From Duganella qianjiadongensis (GTDB lineage: Bacteria; Pseudomonadota; Gammaproteobacteria; Burkholderiales; Burkholderiaceae_D): 64,000 bases of DNA. Below are positions 24,169 to 31,746 of this stretch, piece after piece. Position 1 is the first letter of the stretch. Every line of letters begins with the position of its first letter. Location of the stretch: contig NZ_WWCM01000005.1 in NCBI RefSeq assembly GCF_009857915.1, forward strand, positions 62,001 to 126,000, written 5' to 3'. A program made the position numbers and the translations under genes. The notes under the pieces were generated by a model. That model made no database searches, had not been told where the DNA came from, and saw only the letters and a list, made by a program, of their open reading frames with translations.

Positions 24169-25416
24169 GTGGCAAGCAATAACAAAGCGGTCGGGGTACT
24201 TGCCGCCAGCACTTTCTCATTCACGATCTGTTTTGCGATCTGGATGATGTTCGCCGTGCTGGGCATCCCCATCAAAAAAATGCTGGGCCTGAATGAAACG
24301 CAGTTTGGGCTGCTGGCCGCCATGCCGGTGCTGAGCGGCTCGCTGGTGCGGGTGCCGCTCGGTATCTGGTGCGATAAATACGGCGGCCGTATCGTGTTCT
24401 TTTTGCTGATGCTGGCCACCGTACCGGCCATCTATCTGCTGCGCTATGCCACCGAGTTCTGGCAGTTCCTCGTGCTGGGCCTGTTCATCGGTCTGGCCGG
24501 CGGCTCGTTCTCGGTCGGCACACCTTATGTGGCGCGCTGGTTCCCCAGCGAGCGCCGGGGTCTGGCCATGGGCATTTTCGGCGCCGGCAATTCCGGCTCG
24601 GCACTGACCAAATTCGTCGCGCCCGCCATCATCGCAGCGTGGGGCTGGCAGGCGCTGCCTGCCGTGTATGCGGTAGCGATGCTGGTGACGGCGGCGATCT
24701 TCTGGGTATTCACGGCCACCGATCCTAGCCATAAATCCAATTCGGCCATTTCCTTCAGCGCGCAGATGAAAGTGCTGGGCGACCGCCGCGTATGGCGCTA
24801 CTGCCAGTACTACTCGGTGGTGTTCGGCGGCTATGTGGGGCTGGCACTGTGGATGACCAAATACTACGTGGGCGAATACGGCTTCGACCTGAAACTGGCC
24901 GCCTTGCTGGCCGCCTGCTTCTCGCTGCCGGGCGGCGTGCTGCGTGCCGTGGGCGGCTGGATCTCGGACCGCTACGGCGCCTATAAAGTGACGTGGTGGG
25001 TAATGTGGGTGTGCTGGGTGTGCTTCTTCCTGCTGTCCTACCCGCAGACCTCGATGATCATCACCACCACGCACGGTGACCTGAAGCTCGATCTGGCGCT
25101 GACGCCCACCATGTTCACGGGTCTGCTGTTCATCGTCGGTACCGCCATGGCGGTGGGCAAAGCCTCGGTGTTCAAATTCATCGCCGACGACTTCAGCGAC
25201 AACATCGGCGCCGTGTCCGGCGTAGTCGGTCTGGCCGGTGGTCTGGGCGGTTTCATACTGCCGATTCTGTTCGGCGCGCTGCTCGATATGACGGGCGTGC
25301 GTTCCAGCGCCTTCATGCTGTTATACGGCACCGTCTGCGTATCGCTGGTGTGGATGCATTACTCGTTCCGTCCCGAGGTCGCCGCCGCTGCCGTCAAAGC
25401 GCAGGCCAGGGCCTGA
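24169..25416 (+). CDS. narK1: NarK1-type nitrate transporter (MFS)
   Basis: The 415-residue protein has 12 predicted helices of the nitrate/nitrite porter branch of the major facilitator superfamily. The nitrate signature is visible in the fifth helix region, GIFGAGNSGSALTKF, and in the second half at GVVGLAGGLGGFILPI. Type 1 NarK proteins are nitrate/proton symporters that start nitrate uptake. The start is GTG with a good TTAGGAG ribosome site eight bases upstream. It is followed after 30 bp by a second, type 2 NarK gene, as in several denitrifiers where the two are adjacent or fused. Confidence 0.9.
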   Translation: MASNNKAVGVLAASTFSFTICFAIWMMFAVLGIPIKKMLGLNETQFGLLAAMPVLSGSLVRVPLGIWCDKYGGRIVFFLLMLATVPAIYLLRYATEFWQFLVLGLFIGLAGGSFSVGTPYVARWFPSERRGLAMGIFGAGNSGSALTKFVAPAIIAAWGWQALPAVYAVAMLVTAAIFWVFTATDPSHKSNSAISFSAQMKVLGDRRVWRYCQYYSVVFGGYVGLALWMTKYYVGEYGFDLKLAALLAACFSLPGGVLRAVGGWISDRYGAYKVTWWVMWVCWVCFFLLSYPQTSMIITTTHGDLKLDLALTPTMFTGLLFIVGTAMAVGKASVFKFIADDFSDNIGAVSGVVGLAGGLGGFILPILFGALLDMTGVRSSAFMLLYGTVCVSLVWMHYSFRPEVAAAAVKAQARA

Positions 25417-25446
25417 AGCGGGCTATCGTATTTTTAGGAGAAATTC

Positions 25447-26832
25447 ATGAGCAAATATATGATCAATACGTGGGAGCCAGAGAGCGCCACGTTCTGGACC
25501 AGCGGCGGCCGCGATACGGCCAACCGCAATCTGTGGATCTCGATACCTGCACTGGCGCTGGCGTTTGCCGTGTGGATGGTGTGGAGCGTGGTGGTGGTGA
25601 ATCTGCCTGCCATCGGCTTCCAGTACAGTACCAACCAGCTGTTCTGGCTGACGGCGCTGCCCGGCCTGTCCGGCGCTACGCTGCGTATCTTCTACTCCTT
25701 CATGGTGCCTATTTTCGGCGGCCGCAAGTGGACCACGATTTCCACCGCTTCGCTGCTGATACCGGCGCTGGGCATAGGCTTTGCCGTGCAGGATGTGAGC
25801 ACCGGCTATCCCACCATGCTGATCCTGGCGTTGCTGTGCGGCTTCGGTGGCGGCAACTTCGCATCGTCCATGGCCAACATCAGCTTCTTCTTCCCGAAAG
25901 CGCAAAAGGGTTATGCGCTGGGCATGAACGCCGGCCTGGGCAATCTGGGCGTGTCGGCCGTGCAGTTCGTGGTGCCGCTGGTGATTACCGCCGGCGTGTT
26001 CGGCACCCTCGGCGGTGACGCCCAGACGGCTGTTAAAGCGGGCAAGAGCAGCACCATGTGGCTGCAGAATGCCGGTTTCATCTGGGTGCCTTTCATTGCC
26101 GTGAGTGCGCTGCTGGCATGGTTCGGCATGAATGATCTGGCATCGGCCAAAGCGTCGTTTGCCGATCAGGCGGTGATCTTCAAGCGCAAACATAACTGGC
26201 TGATGTGCTGGCTGTACACGGGTACTTTCGGCTCCTTCATCGGCTACTCGGCTGGCTTCCCGCTGCTGATCAAAACCCAGTTCCCGGATGTGAACCCGCT
26301 GCAGTACGCCTTCCTCGGCCCCTTGGTCGGTGCACTGGCCCGGGTGATCGGCGGTGTGATCGCCGACAAGCTGGGCGGCGCCAAGGTCACGGTATGGACG
26401 TTTGTGGGCATGATCGCTGCCGTGTACGGCGTGATCAGCTTCCTGCCCCATGGCGGCGCTGCCGGCAATTTCACCGGATTCTTCTGGATGTTCATGGCGC
26501 TGTTTGCCGGTACCGGTGTGGGCAACGCTTCCACCTTCCGCATGATTCCTGTAATCTTCATGACCGAGCGTCAGCGTGCCGCAGCTGGCAAATCGCAAGC
26601 CGAACAGCAGCAAGCGATCGTTGACGCCAATAAGGAAGGTGCTGCAGTGCTGGGCTTCACTTCGGCGGTCGCCGCCTACGGTGCATTCTTCATTCCGAAG
26701 AGCTATGGCACCTCGATTGCGATGACGGGCGGTCCGGACGCTGCGCTGTGGTGCTTCATTGCTTTCTACATGAGCTGCATCGCCATTACGTGGTGGTGCT
26801 ACGCCCGTAAAAATGCGGCCATGCCTTGCTAA
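25447..26832 (+). CDS. narK2: NarK2-type nitrate/nitrite antiporter (MFS)
   Basis: The 461-residue protein is the longer NarK type, with 12 helices, signature GMNAGLGNLGVSAVQF and a second glycine-rich motif near GAAVLGFTSAVAAYGAFFIPKSYG. Type 2 NarK proteins exchange incoming nitrate for nitrite made by NarG, avoiding toxic nitrite build-up. A 30-40 residue loop (about 195-215, GGDAQTAVKAGKSS) and an insertion near residue 380 distinguish it from NarK1. The ribosome site is AGGAG. hemN follows after 12 bp, so narK1-narK2-hemN-dnr probably form one transcript. Confidence 0.9.
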   Translation: MSKYMINTWEPESATFWTSGGRDTANRNLWISIPALALAFAVWMVWSVVVVNLPAIGFQYSTNQLFWLTALPGLSGATLRIFYSFMVPIFGGRKWTTISTASLLIPALGIGFAVQDVSTGYPTMLILALLCGFGGGNFASSMANISFFFPKAQKGYALGMNAGLGNLGVSAVQFVVPLVITAGVFGTLGGDAQTAVKAGKSSTMWLQNAGFIWVPFIAVSALLAWFGMNDLASAKASFADQAVIFKRKHNWLMCWLYTGTFGSFIGYSAGFPLLIKTQFPDVNPLQYAFLGPLVGALARVIGGVIADKLGGAKVTVWTFVGMIAAVYGVISFLPHGGAAGNFTGFFWMFMALFAGTGVGNASTFRMIPVIFMTERQRAAAGKSQAEQQQAIVDANKEGAAVLGFTSAVAAYGAFFIPKSYGTSIAMTGGPDAALWCFIAFYMSCIAITWWCYARKNAAMPC

Positions 26833-26844
26833 ACGGAGTTTGAA

Positions 26845-28275
26845 ATGTCTGACCTTGATGCCGCCGCTGTGGTGAACCGCACGGAACTGTTTGATGCAGC
26901 GCTGATCCGCAAGCTGACCCTGAACGGTCCGCGCTACACGTCCTATCCCACGGCGGACCGCTTCCACGGTGGTTATGGCATCGCCGCCTATCAGGCTGCC
27001 ATCGGCAGCCTGAGCGCGGAGGGCGCGGCGGCGCCGCTGTCGCTGTACGTGCATATTCCCTTCTGCGCTTCGCTATGCTACTACTGCGGCTGCAACAAGA
27101 TCATCACGCAGGAACAGGGCAAGGCAGCCGAATATCTGTCCTATCTGTACCGCGAAATCGCCATGCAGGTGGCGCTGCTGGGGCGTGGCCGCGCCGTGTC
27201 GCAGCTGCACTTCGGCGGCGGCACGCCCACTTATCTGACCGATGAGCAGATGGACGAGCTGCTGGCCCGTCTGCGCGAGGATTTCGCATTCGTCAGCGAT
27301 GAAGAGGGCGAGTTCTCGATCGAAGTCGATCCCCGTACCGTGTCGCCCGAGCGTATCGGCGTGCTGCGCCGGCAGGGCTTCAACCGCCTGAGTCTGGGCG
27401 TGCAGGACTTCGATGCAGAGGTGCAGAAAGCCGTCAACCGCGTGCAGTCGCCCGAGCAGACGCTGGCCGTGCTGCAAGCCGCGCGCGATTATGGCTTTCG
27501 CTCCGTCAGCGTCGATCTGATTTACGGCCTGCCGCTGCAGAGCGTGGCTAGCTTCGGCCCTACCTTGGACCGCATCATTGCGGCCCGTCCGGATCGTGTG
27601 GCGGTGTACAACTATGCCCATATGCCGAATCTGTTCAAGGCGCAGAAGCTGATCAACGAGGCCGATCTGCCCGATGGCGAAACCCGTCTGGCCATGCTGG
27701 GCCTGTGCATCGAAAAGTTGACGGGTGCAGGTTACGTGTATATCGGCATGGACCATTTCGCCCTGCCGGAAGACGATCTGGCGCGCAGCCGCGAAGTGGG
27801 CAAACTGCAGCGCAATTTCCAGGGCTATTCCACCCACGCCGATGCGCCCATGGTGGCGCTGGGCGTGTCGGCCATTAGCGCCGTCGGCAACAGCTACAGC
27901 CAGAACGAGAAAACCCTGACGGCCTATTATGAGCGTATAGCTGCTGGTGCCTTGCCGATTGCCCGCGGCATTACCCTGAACGCGGACGACGTAATCCGGC
28001 GCACCGCCATTAACCGGCTGATGTGCAATTTCATCCTCGATTACGACGATCTGCCACTACCGGAAGGCGTTAGCGGCCCCGAATATTTCGCGGCCGAGCT
28101 GGAGCGCCTGAAACCGCTGGAAGAACTGGGCCTGCTGTGCGTGGGCAGCCGTGGCGTACGCGTGAAAATGCGCGGCCGTCTGCTGATCCGCAATATCTGC
28201 ATGGCCTTCGACCAGTATCTGCACCTGCCTAAAGTAGAGGGCCCACAGGTGCTGCGCTATTCGCGTACTATCTAA
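26845..28275 (+). CDS. hemN: HemN, oxygen-independent coproporphyrinogen III oxidase
   Basis: The 476-residue radical SAM enzyme has the HemN motif HIPFCASLCYYCGCNK, in which three Cys bind the [4Fe-4S] cluster and the fourth is the family-specific extra Cys. HFGGGTPTYL, the N-terminal YTSYPTADRFH phrase and the C-terminal HemN domain (about 370-450) are also present, so it is a true HemN rather than HemW. It decarboxylates coproporphyrinogen III without oxygen to supply haem for nitrate and NO reductases. It is embedded between narK2 and the dnr-like gene. Confidence 0.94.
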   Translation: MSDLDAAAVVNRTELFDAALIRKLTLNGPRYTSYPTADRFHGGYGIAAYQAAIGSLSAEGAAAPLSLYVHIPFCASLCYYCGCNKIITQEQGKAAEYLSYLYREIAMQVALLGRGRAVSQLHFGGGTPTYLTDEQMDELLARLREDFAFVSDEEGEFSIEVDPRTVSPERIGVLRRQGFNRLSLGVQDFDAEVQKAVNRVQSPEQTLAVLQAARDYGFRSVSVDLIYGLPLQSVASFGPTLDRIIAARPDRVAVYNYAHMPNLFKAQKLINEADLPDGETRLAMLGLCIEKLTGAGYVYIGMDHFALPEDDLARSREVGKLQRNFQGYSTHADAPMVALGVSAISAVGNSYSQNEKTLTAYYERIAAGALPIARGITLNADDVIRRTAINRLMCNFILDYDDLPLPEGVSGPEYFAAELERLKPLEELGLLCVGSRGVRVKMRGRLLIRNICMAFDQYLHLPKVEGPQVLRYSRTI

Positions 28276-28301
28276 GCAATATCTCAGTAGCACGACAATA
28301 T

Positions 28302-28979
28302 ATGGATAAAAGTAAGATCAAGGTACAGACTTTCCTGTCGCGGGTGCCGCTGTTTGCCTCCATGCGGGCGGAAGAACTGGACCGCATCGCGCTCGGTACC
28401 ACCGAGGTGCGGCTGGAACGTGGCCAGATGGTGTTCGAGCGCGGCGATCCCTGCATCGGCTTCCATCAGGTAGTGTTCGGCCAGATCAAACTGTCCTTTA
28501 CCTCGGCCGGCGGCGCGGAAAAAGTCATCGAACTGATAGGCCCCGGCCACAGCTTCGGCGAGGCGCTGATGTTCATGGGCAGCCCCTACATCGTGTCGGC
28601 CCAGGCCACGGAAGACACCTTGCTGCTGCACGTAGCCAAGCCCACCATCTTCCGCGAAATCGATAATGATTCGAGCTTCGCCCACAAGATGCTGGCAGGC
28701 CTGAGCCAGCGCATGCATAGCCTGATGTGCGATATGGAGTCGTACTCGCTGCGCTCCGGCACCCAGCGCGTGGCGGCCTATCTGCTGCGCGAATTTCCCG
28801 ATGGCGGCGACCAGTTCACGCTGGCGGCATCCAAGGGCGTGCTGGCCTCGCGCCTCAATCTCACGCCCGAGCACTTCTCGCGCATACTGGCCGACCTGTG
28901 CTCGCAACAGCTGATTACCTTCAAGGGTCGCCAGATCAGTTTGCTGGATCGGGCTGGGCTGCGCCGCTGTGCGGAATAA
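28302..28979 (+). CDS. dnr: DNR-type Crp/Fnr-family regulator of denitrification
   Basis: The 225-residue protein has an N-terminal cyclic-nucleotide-like beta-roll (about 15-120), a dimerisation helix and a winged helix at about 170-215. The recognition helix NLTPEHFSRIL keeps the Glu-x-x-Ser-Arg set that reads TTGAT half-sites. It lacks the N-terminal cysteine cluster of FNR, which fits the DNR/NNR branch that senses NO through haem. It lies between hemN and a carbonic anhydrase gene (14 bp downstream). The four related 14-bp sites in this island are its most plausible targets, though the ANR protein could also bind them. Confidence 0.85.
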   Translation: MDKSKIKVQTFLSRVPLFASMRAEELDRIALGTTEVRLERGQMVFERGDPCIGFHQVVFGQIKLSFTSAGGAEKVIELIGPGHSFGEALMFMGSPYIVSAQATEDTLLLHVAKPTIFREIDNDSSFAHKMLAGLSQRMHSLMCDMESYSLRSGTQRVAAYLLREFPDGGDQFTLAASKGVLASRLNLTPEHFSRILADLCSQQLITFKGRQISLLDRAGLRRCAE

Positions 28980-28993
28980 AAGCGGAGGCTGAA

Positions 28994-29656
28994 ATGGAAG
29001 ATATCGAAAAATTCATCAATGGCTTCAGCCGGTTCCAGCAGCAGTATTTTCAGGATAGCCAGGGACTGTTCGACAGCCTGCGCCAGGGCCAGAAGCCCAG
29101 CACCTTGCTGATCGGCTGCTGCGATTCGCGCGTCGATCCCATGCTGCTGACGGGCAGCGACCCGGGCGATCTGTTCGTGGTGCGCAATATCGCCAATCTG
29201 GTGCCGGCATGCACGCCCACGGCGTCGGCCGGCGTCAGTTCGGCCATCGAGTTCGCCGTATGCGAACTGGAAGTCGAGCGCATCATCATCCTCGGCCATG
29301 CGCGCTGCGGCGGCATCCGCGCCGTGATGTCGCCCCGTAAAGCGGAGCGCGAAACGGATTTCGTCAACCAGTGGATGCGCGTGGCCGAGCCGGTGGCCGA
29401 GCGGGTGCGGCGCGATCTGGCCCACCGCAGCAGCGCCGAGCAGCATCAGGCTTGCGAGCTGGCCAGCATCCTGCTTTCGCTCGACAATCTGATGACCTAT
29501 CCATGGCTCAAACGCCGCGTGGAGCAGGGCCTGCTCAAACTGCACGGCTGGTATTTCGATCTGGAGAAGGGTGCACTGATGGCCTATTCAGCGCGCCAGC
29601 ATGCCTTCCTGCCGCTGGTCGGCTCGCTGCCTGAACGGCAGGATGCTACTGCGTAA
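28994..29656 (+). CDS. Beta-class carbonic anhydrase
   Basis: From the ATG at 28994 (site GCGGAGG upstream) the protein has 220 residues. Zinc ligands and catalytic residues are Cys42, Asp44 and Arg46 in CCDSRVDP, and His102 and Cys105 in GHARCGG, as in type I beta carbonic anhydrases. It interconverts CO2 and bicarbonate. The frame runs open far upstream (to 28727) but overlaps dnr in another frame, so that extension is rejected. The gene is 14 bp after dnr and presumably belongs to the same transcript. An anaerobic role in bicarbonate supply or pH balance is inference. The GC content drops sharply after this gene. Confidence 0.9.
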   Translation: MEDIEKFINGFSRFQQQYFQDSQGLFDSLRQGQKPSTLLIGCCDSRVDPMLLTGSDPGDLFVVRNIANLVPACTPTASAGVSSAIEFAVCELEVERIIILGHARCGGIRAVMSPRKAERETDFVNQWMRVAEPVAERVRRDLAHRSSAEQHQACELASILLSLDNLMTYPWLKRRVEQGLLKLHGWYFDLEKGALMAYSARQHAFLPLVGSLPERQDATA

Positions 29657-29940
29657 GCGATATTTGGGCGGCTTTTAGGAGGCTAGACAAATTCTCGCCT
29701 CAAATGGAGCTTCTCTGCGTGCGCTAGAGTTGTAAAACCCCACGCTACGGGTGAACCACGATGGCCGCTTCATTATTGTTCAAGCATAGACGACGAACCC
29801 GGCACTAGCTTTACATACCTCATCGCCGAACATGGTCGCGTCCACTTCCAGAAAACGGTGGCGCATTCAATTTGAACTTTTCCTACGCAAAAATTACTCA
29901 TGCACTTAATGATTAATTTTTATCCCTCGTAGGTGCATAC
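29657..29940. other. Non-coding, lower-GC gap before the orphan gene
   Basis: These 284 bp mark a visible change to more AT-rich sequence, especially the last 60 bases. No terminator, FNR box, repeat or transposase remnant could be supported. It may contain the promoter of the orphan gene and the left edge of a transferred segment. Confidence 0.4.
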
Positions 29941-30735
29941 ATGTTGACTATTACCCAGTCAGAAGATTTATCTCCATCGCGGCAATTGCCGAGCCGTACG
30001 CCTTCAACACTGTTCAACACCGTTTGCAGTACAGATACTGCTCATGCGCGGCAAAAGTGTTCATATTCGAAGCACATTTCGCCGAGCCTGATGGGCAGGG
30101 TTCAGCAATTTGAAGTTCTGTTCGGTCAGCGCGTCAGCCCGGAATCTAAGGCGAACTCGTCTTCGGACTGTGACACTTCGACGGACATACATCCGACGGC
30201 TGCATTACTTAAAAAAGAGGAACGCAATATCCTATGTGCGCATGAGGAAGTAAAGCGACGGGATTCTGATGGCGCAGGCGCCCCGAAGAAGGGCGTCCCA
30301 GCGTCGCAGGCGGGCGGCTCGCCTCGAAGGGAGACTGTCGATATGAAACAGGCGGCAGCGGCGGGTCTCGCGTCAAGTAAAGGCGCTGTCAACAGCACTA
30401 GCACGCCGATACGGTCCCTGACGGAGACGAGTTCCAAATCGCAATTCTCGAAAGCAATTGGTCCAAATCTCGGCTCCCGCTTCTTGAAAGCAATTAAATT
30501 GAGTCTTAACGACGCCGGCAAATTTTGCATAAAAGTGACGGCCGCTACAACTGCGGGCAGCGTCATACCAGCACTCTGTTGCCTGCCAATTGCTGGTCCG
30601 GCCGCTCTTCTTATAGTACCCATAACGGCTGTAGTAACACCACTTGTCGCCTTTCCTCTTGGTTTCGCAGGGTACGCGCTGGGACAATTTGGCGAATTCG
30701 TAGCTAGCTCGATTATCCGTTACCGTAAGATGTAA
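29941..30735 (+). CDS. Orphan protein with disordered N-terminus and hydrophobic C-terminal hairpin
   Basis: The 264-residue product matches no family I know. Residues 1-170 are polar and Ser/Thr/Lys-rich with no signal peptide and look largely disordered. Residues about 195-255 form two hydrophobic segments rich in Pro, Gly and Ala (around SVIPALCCLPIAGPAALLIVPITAVVTPLVAFPLGFAGYAL, given here as one region), ending in a short basic tail. Base composition and codon use are clearly less GC-rich than the neighbours, pointing to transfer. The combination recalls secreted effectors that insert into host membranes, but no secretion genes are nearby. The ribosome site is weak, so the start may be elsewhere. 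Confidence 0.6.
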   Translation: MLTITQSEDLSPSRQLPSRTPSTLFNTVCSTDTAHARQKCSYSKHISPSLMGRVQQFEVLFGQRVSPESKANSSSDCDTSTDIHPTAALLKKEERNILCAHEEVKRRDSDGAGAPKKGVPASQAGGSPRRETVDMKQAAAAGLASSKGAVNSTSTPIRSLTETSSKSQFSKAIGPNLGSRFLKAIKLSLNDAGKFCIKVTAATTAGSVIPALCCLPIAGPAALLIVPITAVVTPLVAFPLGFAGYALGQFGEFVASSIIRYRKM

Positions 30736-30867
30736 CTAAATCATGGGATGGACGGACCTATCGGTGGCGGCAGCGATTTCGGCGGGCCAATAGAACGGTT
30801 CAGGTCGACGTGGGATCGTACGCTTTGCCGGGCTGTGCACCATCGCATGCGCCAAGTGTAGCTTACC

Positions 30868-31092
30868 TTATTCCAGGCTGAGGTCTGGTCCAGCAGGGGC
30901 TTTATCGTTTTCCTGCGCTGCATCGTGCGCGTTGAGCCCGAAGGTATCCCAGTCCGGGCCGAACAGCTCGACCGGATGCTGGGTGCGGTCGGAGCCGTTA
31001 CCGCAGGCCATGCTATCGGCCGGACAATATTTGTCGCAGCCCCAGCAGATCAGCTCGGGCTTGGCGGGGTGGATGGGAAAGCGTTTGGCCAC
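30868..31092 (-). CDS. DUF3079-domain small cysteine-rich protein
   Basis: The 74-residue protein matches the DUF3079 pattern: an initial MAKRFPIHPAKPELICWGC, then DKYCPADSMACGNGSDRTQHPVELFG. Four cysteines in CWGCDKYC and MACGNG suggest a metal- or Fe-S-binding knuckle. Its function is unknown. It begins 5 bp after the stop of the 128-residue protein gene, so the pair is co-transcribed, facing away from narG. The C-terminal 20 residues are acidic and probably disordered. Confidence 0.85.
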   Translation of the reverse strand: MAKRFPIHPAKPELICWGCDKYCPADSMACGNGSDRTQHPVELFGPDWDTFGLNAHDAAQENDKAPAGPDLSLE

Positions 31093-31097
31093 TGCGC

Positions 31098-31484
31098 TCA
31101 GTGGTAGTGCAGCAGGTCGCCGCTGCGGTCGAAGGCCAGCATGCGGTCCATCTGGCCTTGCTGGATATGGCCCAGCATCTGGTTAAAGGCAGCGTCGGTG
31201 CGCTGCGGATCGGGCAGCACGCCATTCTGGCCGGACAGGGTGGAAATCAGCATCACGTCCCACGGCTGACCCATGGTCTGGGCTTCTGCCACCAGATTGG
31301 CATACGTGTCGAGTTCGCCTACCTGCTTGTCCACGCACATCACCGGCACCAGCGTGGTGCGGCCCACCGTGCCGGGGGCAGGGTCAGGCTCGGCTTCGGC
31401 CACGGCAAAGGCGATCAGCAGGCGCTGCGGCTGGGCCTGCATGGCCGCTGCCAGAATCAGGTCTTCGAAACTAGTAATTTGCAT
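31098..31484 (-). CDS. Small conserved protein, family often mislabelled ribonucleotide reductase alpha
   Basis: The 128-residue protein resembles a small family that, as I recall, databases of Burkholderiales often label ribonucleotide reductase subunit alpha, although it has no reductase motifs. Recognisable parts are the N-terminal MQITSFEDLILAA, RLLIAFAVAEAE, LVPVMCVDKQVGEL and GQPWDVMLISTLSG. The fold is probably mixed alpha/beta. It is divergent from narG with about 260 bp between, and precedes the DUF3079 gene. The function is unknown; the position beside narG may be coincidental. Confidence 0.7.
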   Translation of the reverse strand: MQITSFEDLILAAAMQAQPQRLLIAFAVAEAEPDPAPGTVGRTTLVPVMCVDKQVGELDTYANLVAEAQTMGQPWDVMLISTLSGQNGVLPDPQRTDAAFNQMLGHIQQGQMDRMLAFDRSGDLLHYH

Positions 31485-31746
31485 GGGATTCCTCGGCTAG
31501 CTCGCTAGAGCAATGGTTGTACACGCTAACGATACCCTTCAAGCCCCTCATTGAAAATTGCCGTAAGGGATGATCAGGCCTAGTCACTATGGCCTATAAG
31601 CCCTAGTCCTTCTCACCCTGCCAGATGACCTTCTTGCCGATTCCCACCGAATGGGCCGCTGCTTAGACTTGCAACATAGTCGAGTCCGTGCATGTTGCAT
31701 GGGACCGCATACCCGGCACAGTGCCGGGTGTCAGTGAGGAGGCAGC
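31485..31746. promoter_or_regulatory. Divergent promoter region of narG
   Basis: The 262-bp gap must hold the narGHJI promoter. A direct repeat CCTAGTC occurs at 31579-31585 and 31602-31608, 23 bp apart, with CTATGGCCTATAAG between, which could be a regulator site (NarL is the natural candidate given narXL downstream). I found no convincing TTGAT-N4-ATCAA box here, which is surprising for a narG promoter. Confidence 0.4.

Noticed and set aside
28727..28993. N-terminal extension of the carbonic anhydrase inside dnr
   Set aside because: The dnr frame is strongly supported there, and the ATG at 28994 has a good ribosome site and normal family start.
29657..29940. Insertion-sequence remnant at the left edge of the low-GC segment
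   Set aside because: No inverted ends, target duplication or transposase-like frame could be seen.
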